The position numbers and the translations under genes were made by a program. Positions 7,660 to 13,591 of a stretch of DNA of 43,116 nt are shown here, one piece after another. Positions within the stretch are counted from its first letter, which is position 1, and every line of letters begins with the position of its first letter. The stretch comes from Pontibacter sp. G13 (GTDB lineage Bacteria; Bacteroidota; Bacteroidia; J057), in contig NZ_CP134697.1 in the NCBI RefSeq assembly GCF_031851795.1, positions 1 to 43,116 on the forward strand. The letters are read 5' to 3'. Under the pieces are notes generated by a model that did no database searches, was not told the DNA's origin, and was given only the letters and a program-made list of their open reading frames with translations.

Positions 7660-9120
7660 ATGTTTGACCAGTTCAAGGCCATCCTCTACGCATTTAGCGG
7701 GAAATTCAAGGGACACAATTTCCTGAAGAAGGGATTCTGGTTCTTCGTGGCCGGGATCATGCTGGCCATGGTGATCCTCACCTACAATGCATTCATGTCC
7801 TTGCAGTTTTATGGCGATCTGTTGGAGAATCTGGCCGGCATCCGGTCCGAATGGATCCCCTATTTCGTGACCGTGAGCATTGCACTTGCGGCATACTGGG
7901 GCATCTCGTTTTTGGCGGGATCGCTATTGGACATGTGGCACGGGCGGCGTCATCGCGTCGAGGAACATATCAAGGTCATTTGCTTTGCCGGGGTCTTCCT
8001 GATCCTACTGGTGGCGTTGGATGTGTACGCCAACCTCAATGGAGTGAAGGTCGCAGCAGCATTGGCCACGGTTCCCCAGGCAGCGGACCGGACGACCGAG
8101 ATCATTGACCGATACGATGGCCAAGTCGCCAACCTCCAGCAGGAAATCAGGGACATCCAATCCTGCAAGATCAAGGGGTACTGTTGGCGGGGAGCCGTGA
8201 TCAAGGAGGGGCGTCAGCGGATTGCCTCGATCCAGCAGGAGATCAACGGACTCCGCAGGCAGCAGGAGGCGCAGCGAACCCACGCCGAGCGGGCCCATGA
8301 GAACGACCACGAGCGGTTTGTGATGGAGCGCAGCGAAAAAGAGGACGCCCATACTTCCCTGGTGTTCTTTGCCTATCCCCTTGCATTGTTGTTGTGCCTG
8401 TTTACCGGGCACTATGCGGATCGGGCGATCGCCTATGTCGAGGGGGAAGAGGAATTTCAGCCCAAACGGTATCACCCGGATTTGCACAAGGGAATAGGCT
8501 TTGATGCACCATCAGGCCAAAAGCCCTATGTCAATCCCGTGATGGGCTTCCAGACAAGAGCCAATGAGGATCCCAGAGATCGGGAAATCCGGGAGATGCG
8601 GAAGCAGATGGAGGAGCTACAACGGATGGTTAAGGCCAAGCAGGAACAAGCGACCCAATCGACGAATTCACCGGCAGGTGTTCCCCTTGAGAAAGGGAAC
8701 AACCCGAGGAAAAAGTCAGGTCTCTTGGGACGGGCTTTGGGGACCTTGGACCGGAAGTTGGATGCTGTGGAGCAAGGAAATCCGAAACCGGAAAAACCAC
8801 AAGATTCGAAGGAAAATTCGCCCAAAGTTTCGAGTCCATCGGCACAAGGAAATGTGCAGCATTTCGGGTCGAATATCTTCATCGGAGATCCCCCGGACAA
8901 CACTGGGAAGACCTACAACATGAGTCACAGCCAGGGCCGGAAATTGAAGAAAGTCGAGAAGGCCTATCACCAGCTGAGGCCAGATGAGAATCATCATCTC
9001 CCCAGCCAAAAGGAGGTTGCGTCCCGAGCGGGGATGACCTCCGAGACAGCGGCCAAATACCTCAAAATCCTGAATCTCCCCACGAGGGGAAAACGGGGTA
9101 GGGGAGGTGTGGTCCTGTAG
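7660..9120 (+). CDS. Four-helix membrane protein with periplasmic coiled coil and C-terminal HTH
   Basis: 486 residues from ATG 7660. Predicted order: TM1 about 25-47, TM2 about 66-90, TM3 about 104-124, a charged coiled coil about 140-235 with two cysteines (SCKIKGYC), TM4 about 236-256, then a long soluble tail. The tail has a second short coiled coil (REIREMRKQMEELQRMV), a low-complexity Pro/Ser/Lys linker, and at the end SQKEVASRAGMTSETAAKYL, a helix-turn-helix, followed by a basic tail. With the N-terminus inside, the coil falls outside and the HTH in the cytoplasm. It would therefore be a membrane-tethered DNA-binding protein. I do not recognise the family. A role in anchoring or sensing for plasmid replication or partition is inference; the repeated CTCACAA sites just downstream are candidate targets. 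Confidence 0.65.
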   Translation: MFDQFKAILYAFSGKFKGHNFLKKGFWFFVAGIMLAMVILTYNAFMSLQFYGDLLENLAGIRSEWIPYFVTVSIALAAYWGISFLAGSLLDMWHGRRHRVEEHIKVICFAGVFLILLVALDVYANLNGVKVAAALATVPQAADRTTEIIDRYDGQVANLQQEIRDIQSCKIKGYCWRGAVIKEGRQRIASIQQEINGLRRQQEAQRTHAERAHENDHERFVMERSEKEDAHTSLVFFAYPLALLLCLFTGHYADRAIAYVEGEEEFQPKRYHPDLHKGIGFDAPSGQKPYVNPVMGFQTRANEDPRDREIREMRKQMEELQRMVKAKQEQATQSTNSPAGVPLEKGNNPRKKSGLLGRALGTLDRKLDAVEQGNPKPEKPQDSKENSPKVSSPSAQGNVQHFGSNIFIGDPPDNTGKTYNMSHSQGRKLKKVEKAYHQLRPDENHHLPSQKEVASRAGMTSETAAKYLKILNLPTRGKRGRGGVVL

Positions 9121-9187
9121 CAATTTCCGAGCGAGATCATACTCCAGCTGCCGCGAGGCGGCTGGAGATTTTGAGGGCCAAAAGAAT

Positions 9188-9260
9188 TTTGTGAGTTTTT
9201 GAAAAACGTGTGAGACCCTCACAATACGGCTCACAATACGTTCATAAAACGCTCACAATT
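9188..9260. promoter_or_regulatory. Cluster of five CTCACAA-type sites
   Basis: Direct copies of CTCACAATACG lie at 9218-9228 and 9230-9240, with a third, CTCACAATT, at 9252-9260. Inverted copies (GTGAG cores) lie at 9188-9195 and 9207-9214. This is an operator or iteron-like array. A smaller set recurs at about 12400-12420 beside the KilA-N gene. Confidence 0.5.
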
Positions 9261-9371
9261 TGGTCAAAAAGCCGTCAAAAAGGCTTTTAGGGCCTTATTG
9301 ATAGAATGAGGCAAATAGCTGAACTGTACGCACTTTGCGTACAGTTTTTAAAACCCCTCGAATTCGAGGGG
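9250..9371. repeat. Direct repeat DR1 (122 bp), partner at 12410-12532
   Basis: Nearly identical to 12410-12532: four substitutions and one single-base gap by eye. It contains the CTCACAATT site, the terminator hairpin at 9322-9346 and the 18-bp palindrome CCCCTCGAATTCGAGGGG at 9354-9371. Beyond 9371 it continues to match a different place, the inside of the KilA-N gene (13150-13188), so DR1 is chimeric. Confidence 0.85.
9322..9346 (+). terminator. Rho-independent terminator in DR1
   Basis: A perfect 10-bp stem (9322-9331 with 9337-9346), 5-base loop, then TTTTAAAA. It is followed by the palindrome at 9354. It probably ends transcripts from the membrane-HTH gene. Confidence 0.7.
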
Positions 9372-9494
9372 ATTAAAATTGGGGTTTTTGAGTACCTATC
9401 TAACTGGTAAATACTGCAGTATATGTAGACTCTAAAAACTACATCAATTCTTAGAGTTGAGAAATCGAGTTAATAATCATTCTGGCCTTCAGAT

Positions 9495-9782
9495 TCATCT
9501 AACTCCCATCGGTCGACTTGAATTATGCCTCCATTGGGCATTCCCATTTTTTCGAGAATTATGGATGGAGAGCCACTTCCAATGTTTATCGATATATATT
9601 GAATAGATTCCAGTATCTTCTAGATTATCTGTGTCGATATCATAGACCAATTTTTCTAATTCCTCAGGTTCTATCCCAAGATCTGAAGCAAGCGTGCAAT
9701 CACAGACTGATTCTGCCTTAGCATACATTTGTTCTTTAGGGCTTTCGTATCCATACTTTTTAGGTAATTCAAATAGGTACAA
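9495..9782 (-). CDS. Small hypothetical protein
   Basis: A 95-residue frame opening with TTG at 9782, preceded at 5 bases by AGGGGG. The sequence is acidic in the middle (EPEELEKLVYDIDTDNLED) and has an aromatic IYIDKHWKWLSIH segment. No family is recognised. The composition looks like protein rather than chance, but the non-ATG start and its overlap with a hairpin (9782-9816) make it uncertain. It could also be the 3' part of a truncated gene. Confidence 0.4.
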   Translation of the reverse strand: MYLFELPKKYGYESPKEQMYAKAESVCDCTLASDLGIEPEELEKLVYDIDTDNLEDTGIYSIYIDKHWKWLSIHNSRKNGNAQWRHNSSRPMGVR

Positions 9783-9816
9783 TGTCCCCCTTCAAGAATA
9801 ACGAGAAGGGGGACAT
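9782..9816 (-). terminator. Hairpin downstream of small ORF A
   Basis: A 12-bp perfect stem (9782-9793 with 9805-9816), 11-base loop, 7 bases past the stop of the minus-strand ORF ending at 9824. Small ORF B has a hairpin at the equivalent place. Confidence 0.55.
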
Positions 9817-9823
9817 ATTGGTG

Positions 9824-10012
9824 CTACCAAGTGAATACAATCACCGGCCATTGAGGTTTCCAGACCTTCCACCGAATCTGGACTTTTTGACTCAACCATC
9901 GTATTTCCGATAGGAGTCTCAAAATTAATCGTACCAGCTCCAGCAGAAATGCTATATTGCTGGTCATTTTCCCTACGATGCTGGGAAAAGCAATCGGATA
10001 TGGTATTACCAT
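9824..10012 (-). CDS. Tiny hydrophobic protein A (paralogue of B at 10668-10853)
   Basis: 62 residues from ATG 10012 (an in-frame ATG at 10045 would add 11). It aligns along its length with protein B. Shared features are PSIVG near the start, a central hydrophobic helix (FLLELVRLILRLL here, LLDFILAILSLLGLL in B), then basic and Trp-rich, ending WKVWKPQWPVIVF against WRIWKPQRPEIVF. A single hydrophobic helix with a cationic tail resembles small membrane peptides of type I toxin-antitoxin modules. That role is inference; what is seen is a conserved pair. Each copy has two hairpins upstream and one downstream. Confidence 0.55.
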   Translation of the reverse strand: MVIPYPIAFPSIVGKMTSNIAFLLELVRLILRLLSEIRWLSQKVQIRWKVWKPQWPVIVFTW

Positions 10013-10027
10013 AATCATGAAAATTGT

Positions 10028-10091
10028 GGAGCGGCCGTAGTCCAATACATCCCGCTCCGGTTAAAAATAAGCTCATCCCACGTGGATGGGC
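10028..10091. promoter_or_regulatory. Structured leader or antisense terminator of module A
   Basis: Two hairpins lie upstream of small ORF A. One is a 7-bp stem (10028-10034 with 10052-10058). The other is an 8-bp stem with loop CACGT (10071-10078 with 10084-10091). On the plus strand the second is followed by six T (10092-10097), so it could end a plus-strand RNA running across the leader, antisense to the ORF. Module B has the same two-hairpin layout with the same spacing and with G-U/G-C exchanges that keep the pairs. Confidence 0.5.
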
Positions 10092-10097
10092 TTTTTT

Positions 10098-10629
10098 AGT
10101 TATAGCTATCCGGGAATGAAGCTCCTCGAGCCATCCTATGGATAAGTGACGTGATATCAGGGAGGGGATACCCTCAAAAAGGACCAGCTCTGGTCCTACC
10201 TTGATATTTCGTTTTGTGCAGGTTACCGTCTTGGACGGTCTAAAGTCTCCGGGCTGAAGACGATGAAGCATCAGACGCAATGCTTCCTGCGATTTTGATA
10301 TTGTATCAGACAATCAGGCGACTGTCATCTATTTGGGAATCCCTTGATTTCCTGCAAAGGTATGAAAATCCTGCAAATCATTACACCAATCATTGTTCAC
10401 AAGAATTGAGTCACCCTCAGATTCATGGAATGATAGTTGGTGAACCTTCTATAAATCCCCCATACAGGCGATTAGGTCAGATTTAGCTACATCAGGAATC
10501 TTATTCGTTTTTCCCAAGATCTAAATGCCTGCTTATACTTATCCACATCGAGGATTTAGCTGATTCATATATCATCCTCCTGTCAAATAGAGGCATGGCA
10601 AAGTATTCCCCGCCCGGATCAGTTGAAAG
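10098..10629. other. Non-coding stretch between the two small-ORF modules
   Basis: No credible gene. A long minus-strand frame crosses the left part (up to 10313), but it also runs through the leader hairpins of module A in a different frame from the conserved peptide and looks accidental. Small hairpins are present, for example AGGACCAG paired with CTGGTCCT at about 10178-10195 and GAAGCAT with ATGCTTC at about 10265-10290. Nothing else was recognised. Confidence 0.4.
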
Positions 10630-10660
10630 GTGCCGCCCCCGCATGGTGCAGGAGCGGCAC
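10630..10660 (-). terminator. Hairpin downstream of small ORF B
   Basis: On the minus strand this folds a 13-bp stem with two G-U pairs and a 5-base loop, 7 bases past the stop of small ORF B. The T run after it is weak (CACCTTTC). Confidence 0.55.
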
Positions 10661-10667
10661 GGGGTCG

Positions 10668-10853
10668 TTACCTAGCGAAGACAATTTCCGGGCGTTGTGG
10701 CTTCCAGATCCGCCACCAGATAAGCATCTCATTCCTCAGTCTTCGGAGGAGTCCCAGAAGGGAAAGGATAGCCAGAATAAAATCCAGCAATTCGGCTAAA
10801 TTGCCAGTCGTTTCCCCTACTATGCTGGGGAGAGCATTCAGGTAATTACTCAT
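10668..10853 (-). CDS. Tiny hydrophobic protein B (paralogue of A)
   Basis: 61 residues from ATG 10853. The sequence starts MSNYLNALPSIVG, continues with a hydrophobic helix LLDFILAILSLLGLLRRL, and ends with WWRIWKPQRPEIVFAR. It is clearly related to protein A at 9824-10012: identical PSIVG, conserved W-[RK]-[IV]-W-K-P-Q and IVF. The two genes share size, orientation, upstream paired hairpins and a downstream hairpin, so this is a duplicated unit. Both the reading frame and the hydrophobic pattern survive heavy DNA divergence, which argues that the peptide is translated. Its function is unknown; a membrane-active toxin or a small membrane regulator are candidates. Confidence 0.6.
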   Translation of the reverse strand: MSNYLNALPSIVGETTGNLAELLDFILAILSLLGLLRRLRNEMLIWWRIWKPQRPEIVFAR

Positions 10854-10870
10854 AATGAGTATTTATTATG

Positions 10871-10927
10871 CCAAGGCATCTGGATCATGCCTCGGTGTGA
10901 AACTTAGCCCATTCCACGTGGATGGGC
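10871..10927. promoter_or_regulatory. Structured leader of module B
   Basis: Two hairpins: an imperfect 9-bp stem (10871-10879 with 10887-10895, one mismatch) and an 8-bp stem with loop CACGT (10907-10914 with 10920-10927). The second matches the module A hairpin with compensating exchanges. The gap between the hairpins is 11 bases here and 12 in A. The distance from the second hairpin to the ATG is 54 bases here and 59 in A. Confidence 0.5.
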
Positions 10928-11171
10928 ATTTCTATATGTATCCCTGTCCCAAAATCAGGCTTGATGGCCTTTCCGGACAGCCGGACTTGGCAATCTTAGC
11001 GAAATAATCCATACACCCATTTTCGGACATTTAGGGTACCCGTCAAATGGAAGGAATTCTCCAGTTACTTGGTAGGACAGGGATAAAGGCAAGTCATGAA
11101 AAACGGGAGAAACTTGGTAGGACATCTTCTCAGTACTGACTCCAGAGCCTCAAAACGGAGATTTTGGGTAC
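10928..11171. other. Non-coding stretch
   Basis: No gene seen. The 12-mer ACTTGGTAGGAC occurs twice, about 60 bases apart (near 11067 and 11113), which could be an operator pair. Nothing else was recognised. Confidence 0.35.
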
Positions 11172-11203
11172 AAAAAAAAATGCTCCCCGCGATTGGGGGC
11201 ATT
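11172..11203 (-). terminator. Rho-independent terminator (minus strand)
   Basis: A 9-bp stem (11179-11187 with 11195-11203, one G-U pair) is followed on the minus strand by a T run from the nine A at 11172-11180. It probably ends the transcript of the membrane protein gene at 11403-12071. Confidence 0.7.
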
Positions 11204-11402
11204 TATGGCAGAGGAGGATCTTGACAATTTAGGGTACATATGTTACCTTTTCAGACATCCCGAAAGATTAATAATAGTTGACCGTCAGAACAGGCCCGAT
11301 GTAGGAAATGGCAGCTTCCTCAGAAAAGCATCGGATGGTCATAAGATTGAATTATTGTCCAAACAGGCAATTGAAGTAAAAAGAGATTATTTCTCTACTT
11401 CC

Positions 11403-12071
11403 TTAGTGGGTATTCATAATTTCCACCTGGGTTAATCCCTCGGTGCTTTCTATCATTATGCTGCCTGAACTTTTCTTGAAGAATAGATATTTTTCATTTC
11501 CGCCTTGATAATATAGACTATCGGATGTTTCAATATACCTTCCGTCATTAAAGTAGTAGGTTCTTTGTGGGAGAGGTCCAAAAAGAAATTTGAAGGGTAA
11601 ATGTGATGTTGCCCTCCAAATAGAAGAAAATAAGAATACCCAAATTAAAGTGTAGGAGGTGTGAGAGCGAATGACTCGGATGAATGAGGGATTTTCGGAT
11701 TGAGGAGTAAAAAAAAGTGGGCCTGCGATTGAAACAATTATCCCTAGTGGAATTAATAAATAGATAGCTCCCTCAAAACAGAGTGGAGTTATAATAGTAA
11801 CAAAAAGGAATAGAAGAATAATTATGCTAAGGGGTTTTTTGTAAAAATTGCCTCGCAATAGGTATCGGCAGGATAAACTAAGTATCATGGCCCAAAGGGA
11901 AAGTAGCAGGATGGGAATACTTGCAGATACAAAATCCATTGGACTGCCATATTCGACCCAGTCTACCCCTATGACTAAATAGTGTAAATAGGTGGAAAAG
12001 GCTCCTAATACGGGTACAATCGATGCTGCTATGGCTAAGTATGTAGTTAATTCTTTAGAAGGAGTATTCAT
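11403..12071 (-). CDS. Hypothetical integral membrane protein
   Basis: 222 residues from ATG 12071. There are about five hydrophobic segments: around residues 8-30, 47-70, 80-103, 104-120 and 137-155. The C-terminal 65 residues are soluble (from PLPQRTYYFNDGRYIET onward), rich in aromatic and Ser residues. No family is recognised. The gene is AT-rich and alone on its transcript, with an IS5-type remnant just upstream and a terminator about 200 bases downstream. It lies inside the segment bounded by the 122-bp direct repeats, so it may be cargo of a past rearrangement. Confidence 0.6.
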   Translation of the reverse strand: MNTPSKELTTYLAIAASIVPVLGAFSTYLHYLVIGVDWVEYGSPMDFVSASIPILLLSLWAMILSLSCRYLLRGNFYKKPLSIIILLFLFVTIITPLCFEGAIYLLIPLGIIVSIAGPLFFTPQSENPSFIRVIRSHTSYTLIWVFLFSSIWRATSHLPFKFLFGPLPQRTYYFNDGRYIETSDSLYYQGGNEKYLFFKKSSGSIMIESTEGLTQVEIMNTH

Positions 12072-12094
12072 TACTTTTGCTATGGGTTCTATCT

Positions 12095-12307
12095 AAGACC
12101 ATGTTTGAATGGTCTTGCGGAAAATTTTTATGATGTAGGAATCAAGGATCAAACTTTATGTATCCTAATCTTCAAGTATTCAGGCAATAGAAACTTCACG
12201 AGCTGACCGATTCCCAGTTGGAAATTATAGAAAAATTGCTAGAAGGTCATTACCCTCGTAAACGTGATTTGAGGGGCATCGTCAATGCCATCCTCTGGAG
12301 GGTTTAA
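12095..12307 (+). mobile_element. IS5-family transposase remnant (5' end only)
   Basis: The fragment 12200-12307 encodes ELTDSQLEIIEKLLEGHYP followed by RKRDLRGIVNAILWR and a stop. This matches the start of IS5-family (DUF4096-type) transposases. A perfect 8-bp inverted repeat (12095-12102 with 12109-12116) about 85 bases before it may be the left end. An in-frame TAG at 12188 interrupts the frame upstream. The rest of the transposase is missing, so the element is dead. Confidence 0.65.
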
Positions 12308-12362
12308 CATCGACCGGGAAGAATTGGATCAATTCATAGCCGAGAATGTGGAACAGCAATAA
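12297..12362 (+). pseudogene. 3' fragment of an excisionase-type HTH gene
   Basis: Reads GGFNIDREELDQFIAENVEQQ and stop. This resembles the C-terminus of the small HTH protein at 7161-7352 (RVFVSREDLEKFLSDKVE). It starts inside the IS5-type remnant in another frame, so the element or a deletion removed the 5' part. Confidence 0.45.
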
Positions 12363-12409
12363 GCCTAGCTATGCTACCCGCCCCTAAAAATTGTGAAACT
12401 CCCACAATA

Positions 12410-12532
12410 CGCTCACAATTTGGTTAAAAAACCGTCAAAAAGGCTTTTAGGGCCTTATTGATAGAATGAGCCCAAATAGCTGAACTGTACGCACTTTGCG
12501 TACGGTTTTTAAAACCCCTCGAATTCGAGGGG
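12410..12532. repeat. Direct repeat DR2, partner of DR1
   Basis: Copy of 9250-9371. It carries the CTCACAATT site, the terminator hairpin (12483-12492 with 12498-12507, one G-U pair) and the palindrome at 12515-12532. Together with DR1 it bounds about 3.0 kb holding the two small-ORF modules, the membrane gene and the IS remnant. Confidence 0.85.
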
Positions 12533-12536
12533 TTTT
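12483..12536. terminator. Bidirectional terminator pair beside KilA-N gene
   Basis: A 26-bp perfect palindrome (12511-12536, A-rich and T-rich flanks around CCCCTCGAATTCGAGGGG) starts within the KilA-N stop codon, and the GTACGC hairpin lies beyond it. Both can end transcription from either side. Confidence 0.65.
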
Positions 12537-13365
12537 AATTATCGAGCTTCTTGAGTTGCTCATCTTGGGCCAAACGGTTGTACTGGGATACAGCAGCTTT
12601 GGTAAGAATTTGGTATCTGGTTTCCTTATCCTTTCCATCCTCGATGAGAAAGGCATTTAGGCTCTCCAGATTGGCGAGTACGTTAAGTTGGAGTATATCG
12701 GCATTGTCACGAATGTTTCCTTGTTTGGCTAGATCTGGGTTTGTTTCCCGCCATTGTCTAGCTGTCATTCCGAATACTGCCAGATTCAGCAGATCGGCTT
12801 CATCCGCATAGATGATCCACTCCCTATTCTTTGGAGCTTGAATGGCTGGGATCAGCACGTCCCTTATTACTCCTGTATGTAGCCTGTAATTCACCTTAGA
12901 CAAAAATCTGCGGTGATCCCATTGGCCCTTGATGCGCTGGATCTCCTCAGTTTTGAGTCTGTCGAACTCAGAGATGAGCAATAGTTTAAACTCTGCAGAG
13001 ATGTGGCTACCAAACTCGAAAGCAATCAGCTTTTCAGCGTATGTTCCCCCATTCCTGCCCCGCTTTGTGGTAATTCCAATGGCTGCAGTCTTGGTAATCC
13101 ATTCAGAGGGAGAAATGGTAAATGCGTTTTCTCCTGCATGTTCCATAATCCCCTCGAATTCGAGGGGATTAAAATTGGGGTTGTTGAGACGCTCCCATGC
13201 AGCGAGGAATCTTAATGTATTTCGACCCCGCATCCAGTTGCCGATTACTTGATCCGGACGGGGAAGAGCCTTCACCATGTCCGTAAGGGATATGTAGTCG
13301 GAACCATCAACTTGCTTGAAATTGATGGAGATCCCCTGAACGCTGATTTCGTTGCGCTTTGCCAT
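12535..13365 (-). CDS. KilA-N domain protein
   Basis: 276 residues from ATG 13365 (an upstream in-frame TTG at 13395 is less likely). The KilA-N DNA-binding core spans about residues 8-110. Visible pieces are DYISLTDMVKAL, VIGNWMRGRNTLRFLAAWE, and later TYAEKLIAFEFGSHISAEFK. The C-terminal half is helical and unassigned. KilA-N proteins occur in phages and plasmids as DNA-binding regulators or accessory replication factors. The segment NPLEFEG is encoded by the same 18-bp palindrome found in DR1 and DR2. A fragment of this gene lies at 9354-9392, showing an earlier second copy. Confidence 0.8.
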   Translation of the reverse strand: MAKRNEISVQGISINFKQVDGSDYISLTDMVKALPRPDQVIGNWMRGRNTLRFLAAWERLNNPNFNPLEFEGIMEHAGENAFTISPSEWITKTAAIGITTKRGRNGGTYAEKLIAFEFGSHISAEFKLLLISEFDRLKTEEIQRIKGQWDHRRFLSKVNYRLHTGVIRDVLIPAIQAPKNREWIIYADEADLLNLAVFGMTARQWRETNPDLAKQGNIRDNADILQLNVLANLESLNAFLIEDGKDKETRYQILTKAAVSQYNRLAQDEQLKKLDN

Positions 13366-13486
13366 TTTGGGTTCAATTGAGTAGCAAGATTGCAATTAGA
13401 ATGCGAAAATTCCCAACCTGACGACGAATGGCGGTGGGGTTTCCGATTTCGCTGAAGAAGGTAGCTCAGTTGATTCATTAAAGCCA

Positions 13487-13521
13487 TCCCCAACCGTACA
13501 CAGCTTGTGTACGGTTGGGGA
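13487..13521 (-). terminator. Strong hairpin after the surface operon
   Basis: A 16-bp perfect stem (13487-13502 with 13506-13521) with a 3-base loop. It lies 70 bases beyond the stop of the 1166-residue gene on the minus strand and upstream of KilA-N. No T run directly follows. Confidence 0.65.
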
Positions 13522-13591
13522 AGAATTGTGAAAAATGCAGCCTGTTTTTAGGTAACAAGGAGAAATCGCCGGGGGATATTCCAAAATCTCC

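Noticed and set aside
9792-10313. 173-codon minus-strand frame across module A
   Set aside because: It uses a different frame from the peptide conserved with module B and runs through the leader hairpins; no conservation supports it.
11193-11435. 80-codon plus-strand frame
   Set aside because: It begins inside the minus-strand terminator hairpin, overlaps the end of the membrane gene and resembles no family; the evidence is too weak.
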